In this document: one piece after another, positions 46,305 to 59,655 of the stretch
Numbering within the stretch: the first letter of the stretch is position 1
Layout of the letters: each line of letters begins with the position of its first letter
Source: Trileptium ribeirensis
Taxonomy: Eukaryota > Nematoda > Enoplea > Enoplida > Thoracostomopsidae
Length of the DNA: 64,000 nucleotides
Assembly: GCA_030248225.1 (NCBI GenBank)
Contig: JASANE010021104.1
Span: 1 to 64,000, forward strand
Reading direction: 5' to 3'
Notes under the pieces: model-generated
The model's input: only the letters and a program-made list of their open reading frames with translations
Told to the model about the DNA's origin: nothing
Databases searched by the model: none
Translations under genes and position numbers: made by a program

Positions 46305-46849
46305 TTAAAGACACAGTTTCGCCGTAATTGATATTGCCAATTATACGTTAGAAATTTATTGACTCAAAAATGAACATTTGTTTCTTTGACCAGATAGTAT
46401 ACAAATTGTTCGTTAAATCTAAGTTCGAACCATATTGTGGCTATATAAAAAGAACTACGGTCTGGAACCAAAAAAATTATACAAATTGTCCAATCCGAAT
46501 AAACGTCTTCCTAGCGGTAAATTGTAACTACGGATCTTTAGCCAATACAGCAATTAAGGAAAATTACTTAAATCAGATTAAGCTACATCATTACCTGATT
46601 TTATCAAAGCGATTTAGTATTAACTTTCTTTTAAATTAACCTGGCGAACAGTATTCAGTTATGTTAGCTTCAAAAAAGGTATGAATCGGTGTTTTGTTAT
46701 TGTAATTATGGTACGCTTTGTCGTAGAATTTACTAATGTGTCGTTTTTTGTTTTAGACTTATAAATCTTGTTTGCGGTGTTATTTAGAGTACTAGATACA
46801 TTTGTGATATATTTATAGGGCGGCCAAAAACAAAAAAGCTTTACGATTC
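46305..46849. other. No confident feature
   Basis: An 89-codon frame (46370-46639) has no recognisable domain. This is where a 3' LTR of element B would be expected, but no match to the 5' region was seen. Confidence 0.35.
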
Positions 46850-48175
46850 AAAGTGCGAGAAACTTTTGAATTGTAAAAATTTTTGTCGGAAAAATGTTGT
46901 TTTGCAGCATGTCGTCAGCCCACACGGGCGCACTCACCTCATTCTAACTTTTTTCCTTTCTCGTATGTGCTGAACATACAATATATGCTGCAATTTTTCT
47001 CGATTTTTACTCAACTGTGCATCATTTTTCGGCTCCACAATTTTAGCATGAATGAACCACGTGATGGTTCACTTGATGCGTTTGCGCCCCGTTATGACAT
47101 TCCAAACGAGGTAACGAACCTTGCTATGCAGTATTTGACAAACGCCGCAAGTGCAATACCGCAACCAAGTGCTCTGATCGAGCAACACATGCTAGCGAAA
47201 TATCTACCGCTACAATGCTTGCTATCTGGCTTACGACCGCTCGCGAGCAGCACACTGAATAGTTTGGTCCTACTGTACTCTGGCAAGTTATTGAGCAGCG
47301 CTTGCAGTATGCGTTCCGGCCACCCGACATACCCAGTTATGGCAGCACCCTGTGCCCGATGTGTGAGCAGAATATTCCGGATGAAGGCCATTTTCGCGAC
47401 CCAATTCACATCCAGAATACGCAACTCCAGAAATTTCGGTTTGCCCCTATCGGTGTTCTTTTATGGGAGCATCAGAACTGGATTAGCCAACATAGGGTTG
47501 GGATACCAGCCAAGTTGAAGGGCACTAATAATTCGGTAATTCGCCCGGGCGTACAATGGGCAAGCAGATTTTCTTCGGACCTATTGTGACTGGCACCGCC
47601 AAATCAAGAATAACGGAACCTATTGCGTGGTTCTGCATATCCCAAGTCTTGATCAACCAAATAAAAGCCCATCACGGATGCTAATCCCACTTCGGGGTAG
47701 GGGTAACATGGAATTTATATCGGTTTCGCTGCCGGTGACTGCAGTAGCAGGTTTTCGTTATTTTCATTTACACGTCTGGGTTCAGTATCCACGTTCGACG
47801 GCATACGGTACAAATCAGAAATTTGCCGCGTATGCGCGAATGTCAAATGGAACTACTTCAACACTACGGTGTCTAACCTAGTGTATAACGCCTTGGCGGG
47901 CGTTTCATCTCGCCAACCAAGGGATCCGTCAATTCCCGGGTTAGCATTGCTTTCAATTAATGCGTGTGCTCCACCAAGATTGATCCTCTCGGAAGGGACG
48001 ACAAATCGTGTTTGTAAACCCATAACCCTTACGGATAAGATATTAGCGCCATGTTTCGCAACCTGGAATTCGGTAGGCCAATCTGTCGATGGCAGCCGTA
48101 AATGGAATCGGGAGGAACCGATTTATTCGCGCAATATAGCGTTGCGATGACGAATACATGAAACCCATATTATAG
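46850..48175 (+). pseudogene. Decayed coding block of unknown origin
   Basis: This block is richer in G and C than its flanks and has long overlapping open stretches (46883-47518, 47302-47589, 47627-47881, 47869-48150) that look like one gene broken by frameshifts. MNEPRDGSLDAF near 47048 may be near a start, and the 47700-47860 part encodes alternating hydrophobic segments as in a beta-rich protein. A viral structural protein is one possibility, but no family is recognised and this is not claimed. Confidence 0.35.
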
Positions 48176-48585
48176 CAAAGGGCTTCATAAGTTTGCTTTT
48201 GACAGTCGGGAAAGCTTTCATATATTTTGAGTGCTTCTCCTTTCAGAACAGTTGGAAAGCAGATCAATTTCTGGTCCAAGGTCCACCCGTTTGCGTCAGT
48301 CAAGTTATCATATGTAGCCAACCAGGCTTCAAAGTCCTGTCCATCGGCTCCTGAAAATAGTGGGATATCCCGTACTTGAATGATAGGAGACGTCGTGGTT
48401 CGTTGCGTCAGCTCCTGCAGAATTGCAACTAGAGGGTCTCCCGGAGCGAGAGGACTTGGTCCATTTGTACTACCAGCCGTGGTGGCAGTGCCACTTCCTG
48501 TATTCGTCGTTCCCGCTGCGCTACTTAGTGGTGTCCTGTTTGCGCTCGCTGGCAATGACATTTTGATTCCGACTTTGATTATCAC
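48176..48585 (-). pseudogene. gag: Gag N-terminal part of element C (Ty3/gypsy), truncated
   Basis: From ATG 48585 (or 48561) on the minus strand, a Ser/Thr/Gly-rich leader is followed by IPLFSGADGQDFEAWLA and LICFPTVLKGEALKIYES, which fit retrotransposon Gag (FSG....F..WL... L.G.A...Y). Recognisable sequence ends near 48185, where the unidentified block begins, so the rest of the element is missing here. Confidence 0.72.
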
Positions 48586-48889
48586 TTTCTATTTGTTTTG
48601 AGTTTGTGTGGCGTCCGTGGTCCCAGTCCGACGTGGGTACGGAATATATGATATATACTTTTCTATATGTGTTTACTTTACCGCGGAATTCTCTACTGTT
48701 AAGCAGAATTTCAATTCACTAAAATCCTCGTGTACCTATTCCTTAGGTATGCGACTGATGGTGTAAAGTTTTCGCTTCGCTCAACTAATCCTGTTGCTGA
48801 CAGTGAGATTCTCCGGTTATCACCCTTTTTTCTTCTCACTAGCTCCCGAATTCTAGTTTTGCTTTAGGCTGATATACAACGATCAAACC
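48586..48889 (-). other. 5' leader of element C
   Basis: Untranslated stretch between the primer site and gag. Confidence 0.45.
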
Positions 48890-48908
48890 TTTAAATGCTG
48901 GTCACCAA
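48890..48908 (-). other. Primer binding site of element C, tRNA-Trp-like
   Basis: The minus strand reads TTGGTGACCAGCATTTAAA. It shares TTGGTGACC with element A. Confidence 0.5.
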
Positions 48909-49500
48909 CTCGAGGAGTTTAACACTTCCAGTTATGCTGTGAAATTCTTAAATCCGAACACACACTGACTCCGTAAAATTGGTCACACGGGAATTTTAGA
49001 TACGGCCGATCCGCACTTTAGTGGTTACCCAAGGAGAACCTCCCTAACGAAACGATTACTCTTGAGATGGGATATATATAATAAATTCGCTCCTGGAGGT
49101 ACGTGCAGTATTATAGCATAAAAACTATTTTCCCAACTTTGCAACTGACTACCACAAAACATTACGCATAGTAAGATCCTGGCTCACGCAATCGGAGTAT
49201 CAAATAAAACACAAAATATAAATGTCCTACGTTAATATAGTGTACTGACCATAAAATCAATGGCAGGAACTCCAGTCACAGTTCTTGGCGTCAAATTAGT
49301 ACCGCGTCGTTCCGCTCGAGTCGATCGGAAAAGGCTCGTTGAAGGCTGTTGCACAGCGGCATTGAGATTGACGAACGATAGGCAGCGCCCCATATCGAGT
49401 AACCGGTTGTCGTCTCGAATATATACGAAGCAAGCGGTTATCGCCGGTATTCGTAAAATGTCCGTCGGCGTCCCGGTAGCAATAGTGTTATATGCCGACA
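48909..49500 (-). repeat. Probable 5' LTR of element C (outer end not fixed)
   Basis: Placed by position upstream of the primer site. A TATATATA stretch lies near 49070-49080. There is no second LTR in the window, so the outer boundary is a guess. Open frames on both strands at 49232-49520 are probably incidental. Confidence 0.35.
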
Positions 49501-50381
49501 CAGCCCCAAATAACAGTTAAGTACCGACATCGGCTCGGTCAGAGTCCAATCGGCCGAAGGTCCACCAGACAGTCAATAGTTTATAAAAAATCCAACCTGA
49601 CGATACAGAAGTGTCCAACAATAATACGAACGGCGGCGAATAGATTTGAAAGACAGCTATGAGCAGAGTAGAATTTGCTAAAAAGTTGTTCGGTTCCGAC
49701 GACTTGTAAGGTTATCTGTAACGCGATATAATGATATCAACTAAACACGCTGTGGGTCGTAAAATCATAGCCAGCTAACACGAGCCTAACCGGTAAGACG
49801 CCATTCCAGAGTTTTGCAAATTTTTTTTCACCGTTTCCTTCGTTTTGTAAAGCACGTTTCAGCTCGCGCGGACCAGGTGGCACTACTCCCAATTAAATTC
49901 TAGTTTCTTGTTAAAACGGAGCCCCTGCCACTAAAGGCAGGTTCTTTCACGTTATCTAGACACAGAGCGACTACGCCAAGCCCTGGGACGCACGAGCTTA
50001 CTCCTTCCATCTCTTACTATTGCACGAAAACACCCATATCAGTACTACGACGCACACGCGGGTAGTGACAATACTATATACCTAGAAGGTCTATCCTAAT
50101 TTATCCAACAATTTTGCGATAATCCAACGTTTTTGCCTCTAAATTTTGTCACGGGGACCACTGGGCATGAGTAGACTGCGAGAGGTTCAACACTTAATGA
50201 TTTTAAAACGGTTGTTTAATTTGCACTGACGCCTCACGGCGTGGCCCCCCACTTTATTTTATGTACTAGGACCAGTTCTGGCCCTAAGGGATCCCAGCTG
50301 CACCACTCTCAATTTTCACCGTGGTGCCCGGACAACCCCGGCTTACACGATTCCCCGGTGGACCCTGGTCTGACCGATGGG
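49501..50381. other. Left flank of the giant palindrome
   Basis: No gene recognised. Part of it may belong to the left arm, since the right arm is cut by the window end and cannot be compared further. Confidence 0.4.
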
Positions 50382-51387
50382 AACCGCTTAGCTTAGAAGG
50401 CTGCCGGCGGGTTTACCAGGGTGTTCTGCCTGGCTTCTATAGTGGCCCACGTATCTAGCCGTATGGAGGTCCCCCTGAGGGAGGGTCATCCCCTAGGCCT
50501 GCTCACAGGTAATAAGGCTGACCCGTCGTTCCCTCGATTCCTACCATTGGAGCCTAGACCGCTTTCTAAAGTTGCATTTTCCGTGGCAGTAGGGCCCGTT
50601 CTCAAAAGGCTTGGATGAGCCGGAGGGTTAGTCTGCAACCCTTGGCCCCTTGAGCTACAGAACTGAAAGATTTATCCTAGTTTGGTGTAGGGCACAGCAA
50701 ACTGGGCCTTGTCGGTCTACAGTGATTGAAGGTTGTTCTGAATATGGGGTGAATACCCGCCTTGGTGGCACTTAGGGTCCTACGCGCCGTAACGGGTTAC
50801 CGACGAGGGCGCGCGGGGATGCAAGCACGAGAGAAGCTAGTGGGAGCGCTATAGACGGTAAATTGACTCCAGTCATGCCACGGGACTTGGAAGGGCTGTA
50901 GCCGGACTTTTATTGTAGCAGAATGTATTTTATTCAAAGCAATCTAGATCGCCTAGTAAATTTCACACGTCAAAAGTTTTATTTCATGGTTTTCCCTTTT
51001 CTTTAATAAAATACAAGGACGCGCCCATGTACACAAAATTTACCCAATCAGAGTATACGCAATAACGAAACTATTTAAATTAGAAAGGGTTCCGCGGCCC
51101 CAGGTACTTCAAGCACGAGCATTATTAAAATTGATCAAATTCTACCACCCTTTTTTGGTTTGCACTCCTGTTGGATAACGAAATAATGTTCCGCGAGATC
51201 TAATCTTTTCGAAACGCGGAACCCGCAACCCGAAATTTGTCATTAAGGTCTAAGCCTTCTATTTACCTTTACGTTGATCCTATTAATTGACTTCTGCTAA
51301 CCGTTGGCGGTACCAACCTAAATCTTCCTTAGAATTGTCCTACTCGAATCGCAGAAGCGCGGGCGCAACACTTACGGCAGCGTGAGG

Positions 51388-52010
51388 TATCCGACGGACA
51401 CCCCGGCACCCGCAAGGGCTGCCCGTATTCCTGTGCCTGAGCGAGAACTTTGAAAACTCTATGCAACGCCCCGGGTGGGCCTCTTCCACGCGTCCGCAGT
51501 CGAAGAGTCTACCAGAGACAACCAAGGTCCGCCAAAATGTGGCCTTCAATTTCTGTTGATGAAACTCTGGACGATGATGTTAATCGGTTATTTTGAATCC
51601 CTAGGCGTTGCGACCGGCGAGCACCCAACTCAAAATTTTGGGACGTAGCTTCAACTAGTCAATGCAATAAGCTGGAAACCACTTTGAAAAATCACCCCCT
51701 GGGCACGAATAACAAAAGCAATCCAGGGGTAGGGGAACCAGCCTCGAACACCGGGTGGATATGCCCCTTTTTAGAATTTTTGTCATGATTTTGGCTTCAA
51801 TTCTGCCCAAAGCTCTAAACCCCCTCTCCACAGGCCGCGAGCACAGCTTCGGGAGCGCGAGGCATCCGACGGACACCTCCGCACCGGAAACTACTTTCCC
51901 TGGTCCTAGGCTCCGCAACAACTCGAAAAGTCTTGTAGAAAAAACCCCGGGTGGACCTCTTCCACGAGTCTGCTGGTCGAAGAGTCCACACCCGGGCACG
52001 AAGCAGAAGA
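51388..52010 (+). repeat. Internal direct duplication, spacing about 474 bp
   Basis: TATCCGACGGACACC (about 51388) recurs as CATCCGACGGACACC (about 51863), and CCCCGGGTGGGCCTCTTCC (about 51469) as CCCCGGGTGGACCTCTTCC (about 51942). A weaker third trace (CCCTGGGCACGAAT, about 51697) resembles CCCGGGCACGAAG at about 51994. The same arrangement is mirrored in the right arm near 62380-63000. Confidence 0.65.
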
Positions 52011-54389
52011 AAAGCAAGGTAAACGAAAAGAAAAGAAACTACGGCGATAACCGCCGACAAAAACGTCAAATTTTAAAATTAAACCGCTCGACTGGTCCCG
52101 ATTTTGAAAAGTACCGTCTCCTTTTATACCCCACGTTAAACCCCTTTCTCTCTTCTGTACTCTCTTGGTCTTTTGCCTACAAAGTTTAAACTCCTTACAA
52201 TTTATGGGCATTTGCCCTAGAGTCATCAGTAAAGCTTTGACCACGGCAACTAAAGGCGCACAACAGGCCGACAATTATAATAAACAAGTTGATGTCAAAT
52301 ATGTACAAATCAACATATACAGCAGGCATTCTGATATAAAGCTACATCTACGCAGACGATAAGAAAGTCGCCGCCGTCAATAATAGCGAGCTACCAACAA
52401 CACGTTAGCTTGGAGATGGCCGAAGGGGCCAAGAAAACAAAACCGCTCGCTGGTCGGTGCGGCCGAATTTTAAGAGAAAGATATACCGGCGCTCAGGGCG
52501 CTGGTTTCTCACAGGGATATCGGCACATTTTCACCAATATCTTGGGATCAAAAAACAGCAGGCGGCCGGGGGCAGGACCAGAATCATGCCCTGGCAGGCC
52601 GGCTACTGATGAAAATTTAAGATTTAATATATCTTTTATAGGAGGCCTGTTAGTGGCCCTTTTAGGCGTAAGAAACCCAAAATTTTAAAGTCCCATTTGT
52701 GTTTAGGGGATCCTGAGCGGACCCGTGGGGATGGGCGGCCCCGGTTTTCGAGTTAGGGTGGGCCCGAAGGTTCCCGGGTCAAATCAGGGACTTTTGGTTA
52801 TGTTGGGTTTCTGTTTAAATTGGAGGCTTAAGCGCCTGTTCGGGGATCCGTAAGGTTTAGGGGAACCAAATGTTTCGACCCGCCGGGGTAGATTGACACC
52901 CCTAGGGAAAACCCTTGATAAGGTTCAACTAGAATCCCCTTCCCCCTAAATTTAGTAGAAAACCTAAAATTGAACTTTTAGTGTTGGACCTTAAAATAGT
53001 GCCTTAGAAACTTTGTATACGAAATTTCAGTTCTCCAGAACCGAAAATTTGATTACCTAAACATGATTGGAATGTATATATGAAACTCTGAATTCGTCCT
53101 GGTAATTTCGGACCCCACACAAAAACATATACATGAACTATAGGTATGACAGATATCAAACTAATACTGGTAACCGCTCGGCGTGTGCGCTGGGATCAGA
53201 CTCAGGGTGACCGTTTTTTTCTTGTCACCAAAAATTCCTTATCCGCCGGTCCCTGGCCTCTCCGAACGCACACCCGTACTCCACTACAAATGTAATATAG
53301 TGCACAAACATTTTAGCAATCAATGCATTTCACGAAGATCGACCGGACACCCGTAACCATTATCTTTCTTTCATTTTCGGTGCCAAAATCATCCAGTGCA
53401 CCTTCGGGTGGTAGAGTGTGGCCTTACAAGTATAACACAAATGAAATACAATGGTTTATTTATGATTAATACAGTATTACACAGTTATATATCAATTCAT
53501 ACGGATGCCACTCCACCGGTATCCGGTTCCCTTCCTTCAATTTTGATACTTTCCACGCGTTTTATCGTTTTCATAAAATTGGGCTGTTACAATTAAGCAT
53601 CGTTTTCCGGTAACGTCATGGGAGAAACGCCATTTGTTCTCGCCTACAAAAGCCGAAATTCTATTCTTTCCAGTTATTACCCAGCCCCAATATCATTGGG
53701 GTTAGTGAAAATTAAATGCAACGCCTGATTAAAAATCAAGTACAATACCAGCTCTTTAGATTGACACGCACACAAAGTTTTTAATATTAAACATTTTGAA
53801 TAAATAGATAAAATATGATATACTACATTGTATTACACTATATTATATAAATGCACGCTGAACTATTTAAAAATAGCTATGGAATGTTACCACGACCGTT
53901 AGCTCCATGAGAAGTCATTAGCTCCTAGTTTGTACCATGTATACCCATCGCAGCCAAACCTAGTCCAATATTCAATGCCACAATAAGATATCAAAATACA
54001 AAACCAAACTGTAAATGTCCCGGGGCCAAGTAACTTATGTCTCAGATTTCTGCCTTCAGATTATCCCCCAAAATCGCGTTTGCTTATTAAGCAGTTTTAC
54101 ATTCAAAAGTTAAACGTTACAAAAGCTTAAGCTAAAACCTGGGCAAAAGTCTAATTCGGGAGGATATTGCTTTTGAAGTACCGGCATTATATTACAGTCA
54201 GTTTTATTAAATATATATTCTACGCGGAGGTGAATATTTTGAATCATTTCAATGGATAGTACCTGGAGCTTAACACTTCCAAACGATTGCCTTTTACCAT
54301 CATAATCCACCCACAAATGGCGTCTAATTGTGATCTATAAAAACTAAGCATTCGGCAATCTCACTCAATTAACTCACCACCCAATATTC

Positions 54390-54717
54390 TGCCCAAATAT
54401 ACAGAAACTGACGGGCGCAAATTTAATGCATGCTATACGGTTCTCGGAATATATATTAAGTCTACGCTTTCTATCTTCATCTTATTATACTGGCAAGACT
54501 AGAGCGTAAGCTAGTCTCTGCTTCACATTATCCCTCCTAGGCTGTTGTTTTCACTAAACGTTATAACCTATATTAAGCCTACGCTTTTTATATTCTCATG
54601 TTATTATACGGAAATACTAGAGCGTAAGCTGAAACTCTGCTCCCACATCTATCCTCCCTAGGCTGTTGTTTTCACTAAACGTTATAACCTTACAATCCGT
54701 AACGTTGACATGGGCCC
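54390..54717 (-). mobile_element. hAT-like MITE family copy with internal duplication (left arm)
   Basis: The minus strand starts GGGCCCATGTCAACGTTACGG and contains GGTTATAACGTTTAGTG, as in the family at 27089. A unit of about 115 bp beginning there is present twice. GCATGCTATACGGTTCTCGG matches the other end of the family. Confidence 0.6.
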
Positions 54718-55424
54718 AACTGCTAAAACGCGGATAAAACAAAACTGAAAACCATCGATTAAGCTTCACGCAGCTGCTGTACAGAATGCCAATATGTGAA
54801 ACGTCACGCTAATATGAGTAACCCAAAAATCAAAAAAAATATCTCACTTACAAGTATATAAACTGAAAACTATTACGATTTACACAAGCTTTGTATACAT
54901 AAAATATTAATAGGTAAGAGAAAAATTATGCACATAATAAAATCACAGTGAGGTAAGCAATAAGCAATTTGTTTCATAAATAGATATATAATGTCTCATA
55001 TGTATTATTCTATCAGATATATAAATTTTTCACGTTCAAAACATTGTTTTTGTAAATCTTAAAGAAGGATTAAATCTTCAATAACTAAAATGCAACGGAA
55101 TCTGGAATTTAAACACGGTTCCTTGTTTTCAACAGTCCGCGTGATCAGCATCTTGAAACTCACACATACACACGACGCAAGTTATTATGATTTATGCACG
55201 AATAGACTTAACTTGCGCCCATCGAGTATCCTAATTTGTAATAGCCGATAGCAAATCACAACCCGTTGTTACGAAACAAATGTAGAAATTTCCACGGTCG
55301 TTGGATAACAGAACGTAGGCAAAATCAGATACAAGTATCAAAAATTACACCTTGTGTTCTAACAGATTTTGAATTTGTAGTGAAAATAGCTATCAAACGC
55401 CTATCAGCTTTTGATTTGTTTTAC

Positions 55425-55700
55425 GCTGTTCGCGAACAGATTTAACGTAATAGTGACGTCACAAAGTAATAGGTACCCTGGATTAGCTTACAGTGTTTGC
55501 GAACAAAGCCAGCCAGTCCAAATCCGGTGGATTTTCATTCGCAAAAAAATTCGGTAATTTTCGATAAATTTTCGCGATCGCAAATTTGCCCGATTACTAT
55601 ACCAGAGCTGTGTGATCGGGAACAGTTTTGCGCCGGATTACGGTTTACCAAAAAACTTTCGGTAACAGATTTTTAATCGAAATAACAAACCAGGATTGCT
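55425..55700 (+). repeat. Diverged block with TTCGCGAA-type palindromes (left arm)
   Basis: It contains GTTCGCGAACAG, GTTTGCGAACAAAG and TTCGCGATCGCAAA words. Compared with its partner (58675-58960) it is much more diverged than the flanking arm sequence. Confidence 0.6.
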
Positions 55701-57153
55701 GATGGGCGTGGGTTAAGTTTACTGTCGCATTACTGACAAACCCAGTGGCATGATTGAGAGTATATAATGCACTAAGCTTCAAGTACCATCAGAATGAGGA
55801 ACCGCAGTTGCTTGTATCGACAGTAAAAAGCAATATGATTCTAAGGCTTTTTCAGTAATGTACAGTATAGCATCACCACATTATTGGGTACCATCGCAAC
55901 ATGGACGACCTGTCACGGTGCTACAGTTACTCTTCGTTGAAAGTTTCGAAGAATCTGTTGAGAATTCTGTAAAACTGTATATTCATAAACTGAAAATAGT
56001 CCATCTGAAACCACAGTATTTTAAGTATACAATTAGGTCGTGTTTTGTTTGATAGAATCAGTTTCTAGACTGAGGACTCATTATATAACAGGATTTGGCT
56101 ACATAATAACAAATCGAATATATAACTAATAGACGGTTTTATAATACAACATAAGCAATTGTGTGCTCTCCAAACGCTTTGTAACTACTAGTCCATGTCC
56201 GTATATACGGCTATGCACCACCATATCCTGGTTTCCAATTTAAACTTCTAAGACTTCGCGGCGGACCCAACAAATTTGGATGCGAAAACCTGGTCCCGAA
56301 ATGTTCACTACGGTCTGTGGACGTTTTGAGAGACTGGCAAGAGAATATGAGGAAAACACACTTAGCCTCCTTCATCCCAATCGATTTACCTAATGCAGAC
56401 TGAATACCACAGCTCTGTTTTATGAAGATTTGAGACATTTTTGATTGTCTGAAGGCGTTAGGCATTTTCGACTGAAATCGGCTAAAGACAATATAGGTCA
56501 GATGGTCACACATAAAAATACCGTTGTTTATCGTGGTGCTCGACGTCTGAGCAGGTACAACGTAATCTCAATTTATGTAGCCATCGACAGCCACCAGGGT
56601 TTCTAATCGAAAATCACTATGTCGCCGAATTCAATCAGCTTACAGACGGACGTACGCCAAAACCATTCCAGCAAGGGATAACGTCAACACCAACATTTAG
56701 GTTTTAGGTTTCATAAAGATATGTTCGCCTTCGCAGCCGTGCCGGAACGCTTAATAAGTTAAACAAAATACAAACAGATATATATGTCGAAGTGGCTATA
56801 CAACACTATCTAAGGCTAGATTTGGTTGAAGCCACTTAGAGTAGAAAACACTAAATTTATGTATGGAGTGAAGTGGATAATCGAGGACTTCAGATCTTGA
56901 TTAAAATTTGAGGGGATGAGTCGCGCAGCTAAACGTGGAGGCCTGGAACCCCCTGTCTTCGCCTTATATTATGTAACCATGATTACAAATACGAATATAA
57001 CGAGTTACAAAGCCCACCTAGCAAAATATCGATACGTGCGATTAATAGTAACCAGTTGCAATATATAGGAAATATATTTTTGTATTGAGTACAATTGTAC
57101 ACGACATGACCAGAACTAAATTATAAGCCCTTTTACAAAAAATCAACGGTAAT

Positions 57154-57210
57154 CTCGGAAGAGACACGTAATTAATGAGAGACGCAATAACGTATTGCTT
57201 TTTGCGAGAA
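57154..57210. other. Spacer at the centre of the giant palindrome
   Basis: 57 bases between the exactly complementary 33-mers at 57121-57153 and 57211-57243. No recognisable feature. Confidence 0.85.
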
Positions 57211-58674
57211 TTACCGTTGATTTTTTGTAAAAGGGCTTATAATTTAGTTCTGGTCATGTCGTGTACAATTGTACTCAATACGAAAATATTATTTCCTATA
57301 TATTGCAACTGGTTACTGTAATCGCACGTATCGATATTTATTGCTAGGTGGGCTTTGTAACTCGTTTATATTCGTATTTGTAATCATGGTTACATAATAT
57401 AAGGCAAAGACAGGGGGTTCCAGGCCTCCACGTTTTTAGCTGCGCGACTCATCCCCTCAAATTTTAATCAAGATCTGAAGTCCTGATCCACTTCACTCCA
57501 TACATAAATTTAGTGTTTTCTACTCTAAGTGGCTTCAACCAAATCTAGCCTTAGATAGTGTTGTATCACCACTTTTCGACATATATATCTGTTTGTATTT
57601 TGCGTTTAACTTATTAAGCGTTCCGGCACGGCTGCGAAGGCGAACATATCTTTATGAAACCTAAAACCTAAATGTCGTGATGACGTTATCCCTTGCTGGA
57701 ATGGTTTTGGCGTACGTCCGTCTGTAAGCTGATTAAATTCGGCGACATAGTGATTTTCGATTAGAAACCCTGGTGGCTGTCAAGATGGCTACATAAATTG
57801 AGATTCTACGTTGTACCTGCTCAGACGTCGAGCACCACGATAAACAACGGTATTTTTATGTGTGACCATCTGGGCCTTTTATTGTCTTTAGCCGATTTCA
57901 GTCGAAAATGCCTAACGCCTTCAGACAATCAAAAATGTCTCAAATCTTCATAAAACAGAGCTGTGGTATTCAGTCTGCATTAGGTAAATCGATTGGGATG
58001 AAGGAGGCTAAGTGTGTTTTCCTCATATTCTCTTGCCAGTCTCTCAAAACGTCCACAGACCGTAGTGAACATTTCGGGACCAGGTTTTCGCATCCAAATT
58101 TGTTGGGTCCGCCGCGAAGTCTTAGAAGTTTAAATTGGAAACCAGGATATGGTGGTGCATAGCCGTATATACGGACATGGACTAGTAGTTACAAAGCGTT
58201 TGGAGAGCACACAATTGCTTATGTTGTATTATAAAACCGTCTATTAGTTATATATTCGATTTGTTATTATGTAGCCAAATCCTGTCATATAATGAAGTCC
58301 TCAGTCTAAGAAACTGATTCTATCAAACAAAACACGACCTAATTGTATAAATACTGTGGTTTCAGATGGACTATTTTCAGTTTATGAATATACAGTTTTA
58401 CAGAATTCTCAACAGATTCTTCGAAACTTTCAACGAAGAGTAACTGTAGCACCGTGACAGGTCATCCATATTTGCGATGGTACCCAATAATGTGGTGATG
58501 CTATACTGTACATTACTGAAAAAGCCTTAGAATCATATTGCTTTTTACTGTCGATACAAGCAACTGCGGTTCCTCATTCTGATGGTACTTGAAGCTTAGT
58601 GCATTATATATACTCTCGATGCGTGCCACTGGGTTTGTCAGTAATGCGGCAATAAACTTTACCCACGCCCATCA

Positions 58675-58960
58675 ACAATCCTATTTCGCTATTTCGGTTA
58701 AAATTCTGTTACCGAACGGTTTTGGTAAACAGTAATCCGGCGCAAAACTGTTCGCGAACAAACAGCTCTGCGATAGTAATCCGGCAAATTCGTGTTCGCG
58801 TAAATCCAGCGAAAATTACCTAATTTTTGCGAACGAAAATCTACCGGATTTGGATTCGCTGGCTTTGTTCGCGAACACTGCAAGCAATACCAATTAATTT
58901 GTGTCGTCACTATTACGTTAAATTTGTCCGCGAACAACCCCAAATACAAATCAAAAGCTG
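58675..58960 (-). repeat. Diverged block with TTCGCGAA-type palindromes (right arm)
   Basis: Partner of 55425-55700, with more GTTCGCGAACA words (for example near 58750 and 58870) than the left copy. Confidence 0.6.
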
Positions 58961-59655
58961 ATAAGTATTAGATAACAATTTTCACTACAAATTCAAAATC
59001 ATCAAATTCTGTTGGAACACAAGGTGTAATTTTTGGTATTTGTTTCTGATTTTGCCAACTTTCTGTGATCGAAAAACCGATGAATTTTCCACATTTCGTT
59101 ACAACGGTTTGCGATGCGCTATCAGCTATTACAAAATAGGATAGTCGATGGGCGGAGGTTAAGTTCACACGTGCATAAATCATAATAACTTGCGTCGTGT
59201 GTATGTGTGAGTTTCAAGATGCTGATCACGCGGACTGTTGAAAACAAGGAACCGTGTTTAAATTCCAATTCCGTTGCATTTTAGTTATTGAAGATTTAAT
59301 CCTTATTTAAGATTTACAAAAACAATGTTTTGAACGTGAAAAATTTATATATCTGATAGAATAGAATACGTATGAGACATTATATATATCTATTTATGAA
59401 ACAAATTGCTTATTGCTTACCTCACTGTGACATTATTATGTGCATAATTTTCTCTTACCTATTAATATTTTATGTATACAAAGCTTGTGTAAATCGTAAT
59501 AGTTTTCAGTTTATATACTTGTAAGTGAGATATTTTTTTTGATTTTTGGGTTACTCATATTAGCGTGACGTTTCACATATTGGCATTCTGTACAGCAGCT
59601 GCGTAGAAGTTTAATCGATGGTTTTCAGTTTTGTTTTATCCGCGTTTTAGCAGTT

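Larger units (their letters stand above)
50382..57153 (+). repeat. Left arm of giant inverted repeat
   Basis: Position 50382 pairs with 64000 and 57153 with 57211. The two arms are reverse complements over about 6.8 kb, with long identical stretches (for example around 50421-50618 and 52410-52688) and scattered substitutions and small indels. Content includes GC-rich modules (50240-52800), a hAT-like MITE copy (54390-54717) and a TTCGCGAA-rich block (55425-55700). No protein gene was recognised; open frames repeat in both arms simply because the DNA does. Confidence 0.95.

Noticed and set aside
46370..46639. 89-codon frame as an accessory gene of element B
   Set aside because: No start context, domain or position in a known gypsy layout; likely chance in 3' non-coding DNA.
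46305..46850. 3' LTR of element B
   Set aside because: No direct repeat of 38440-38620 could be seen; only a short TATATAA-like similarity.
49232..49520. Opposed frames of 86-89 codons as genes
   Set aside because: They fall in the probable LTR of element C and overlap on opposite strands without domain evidence.
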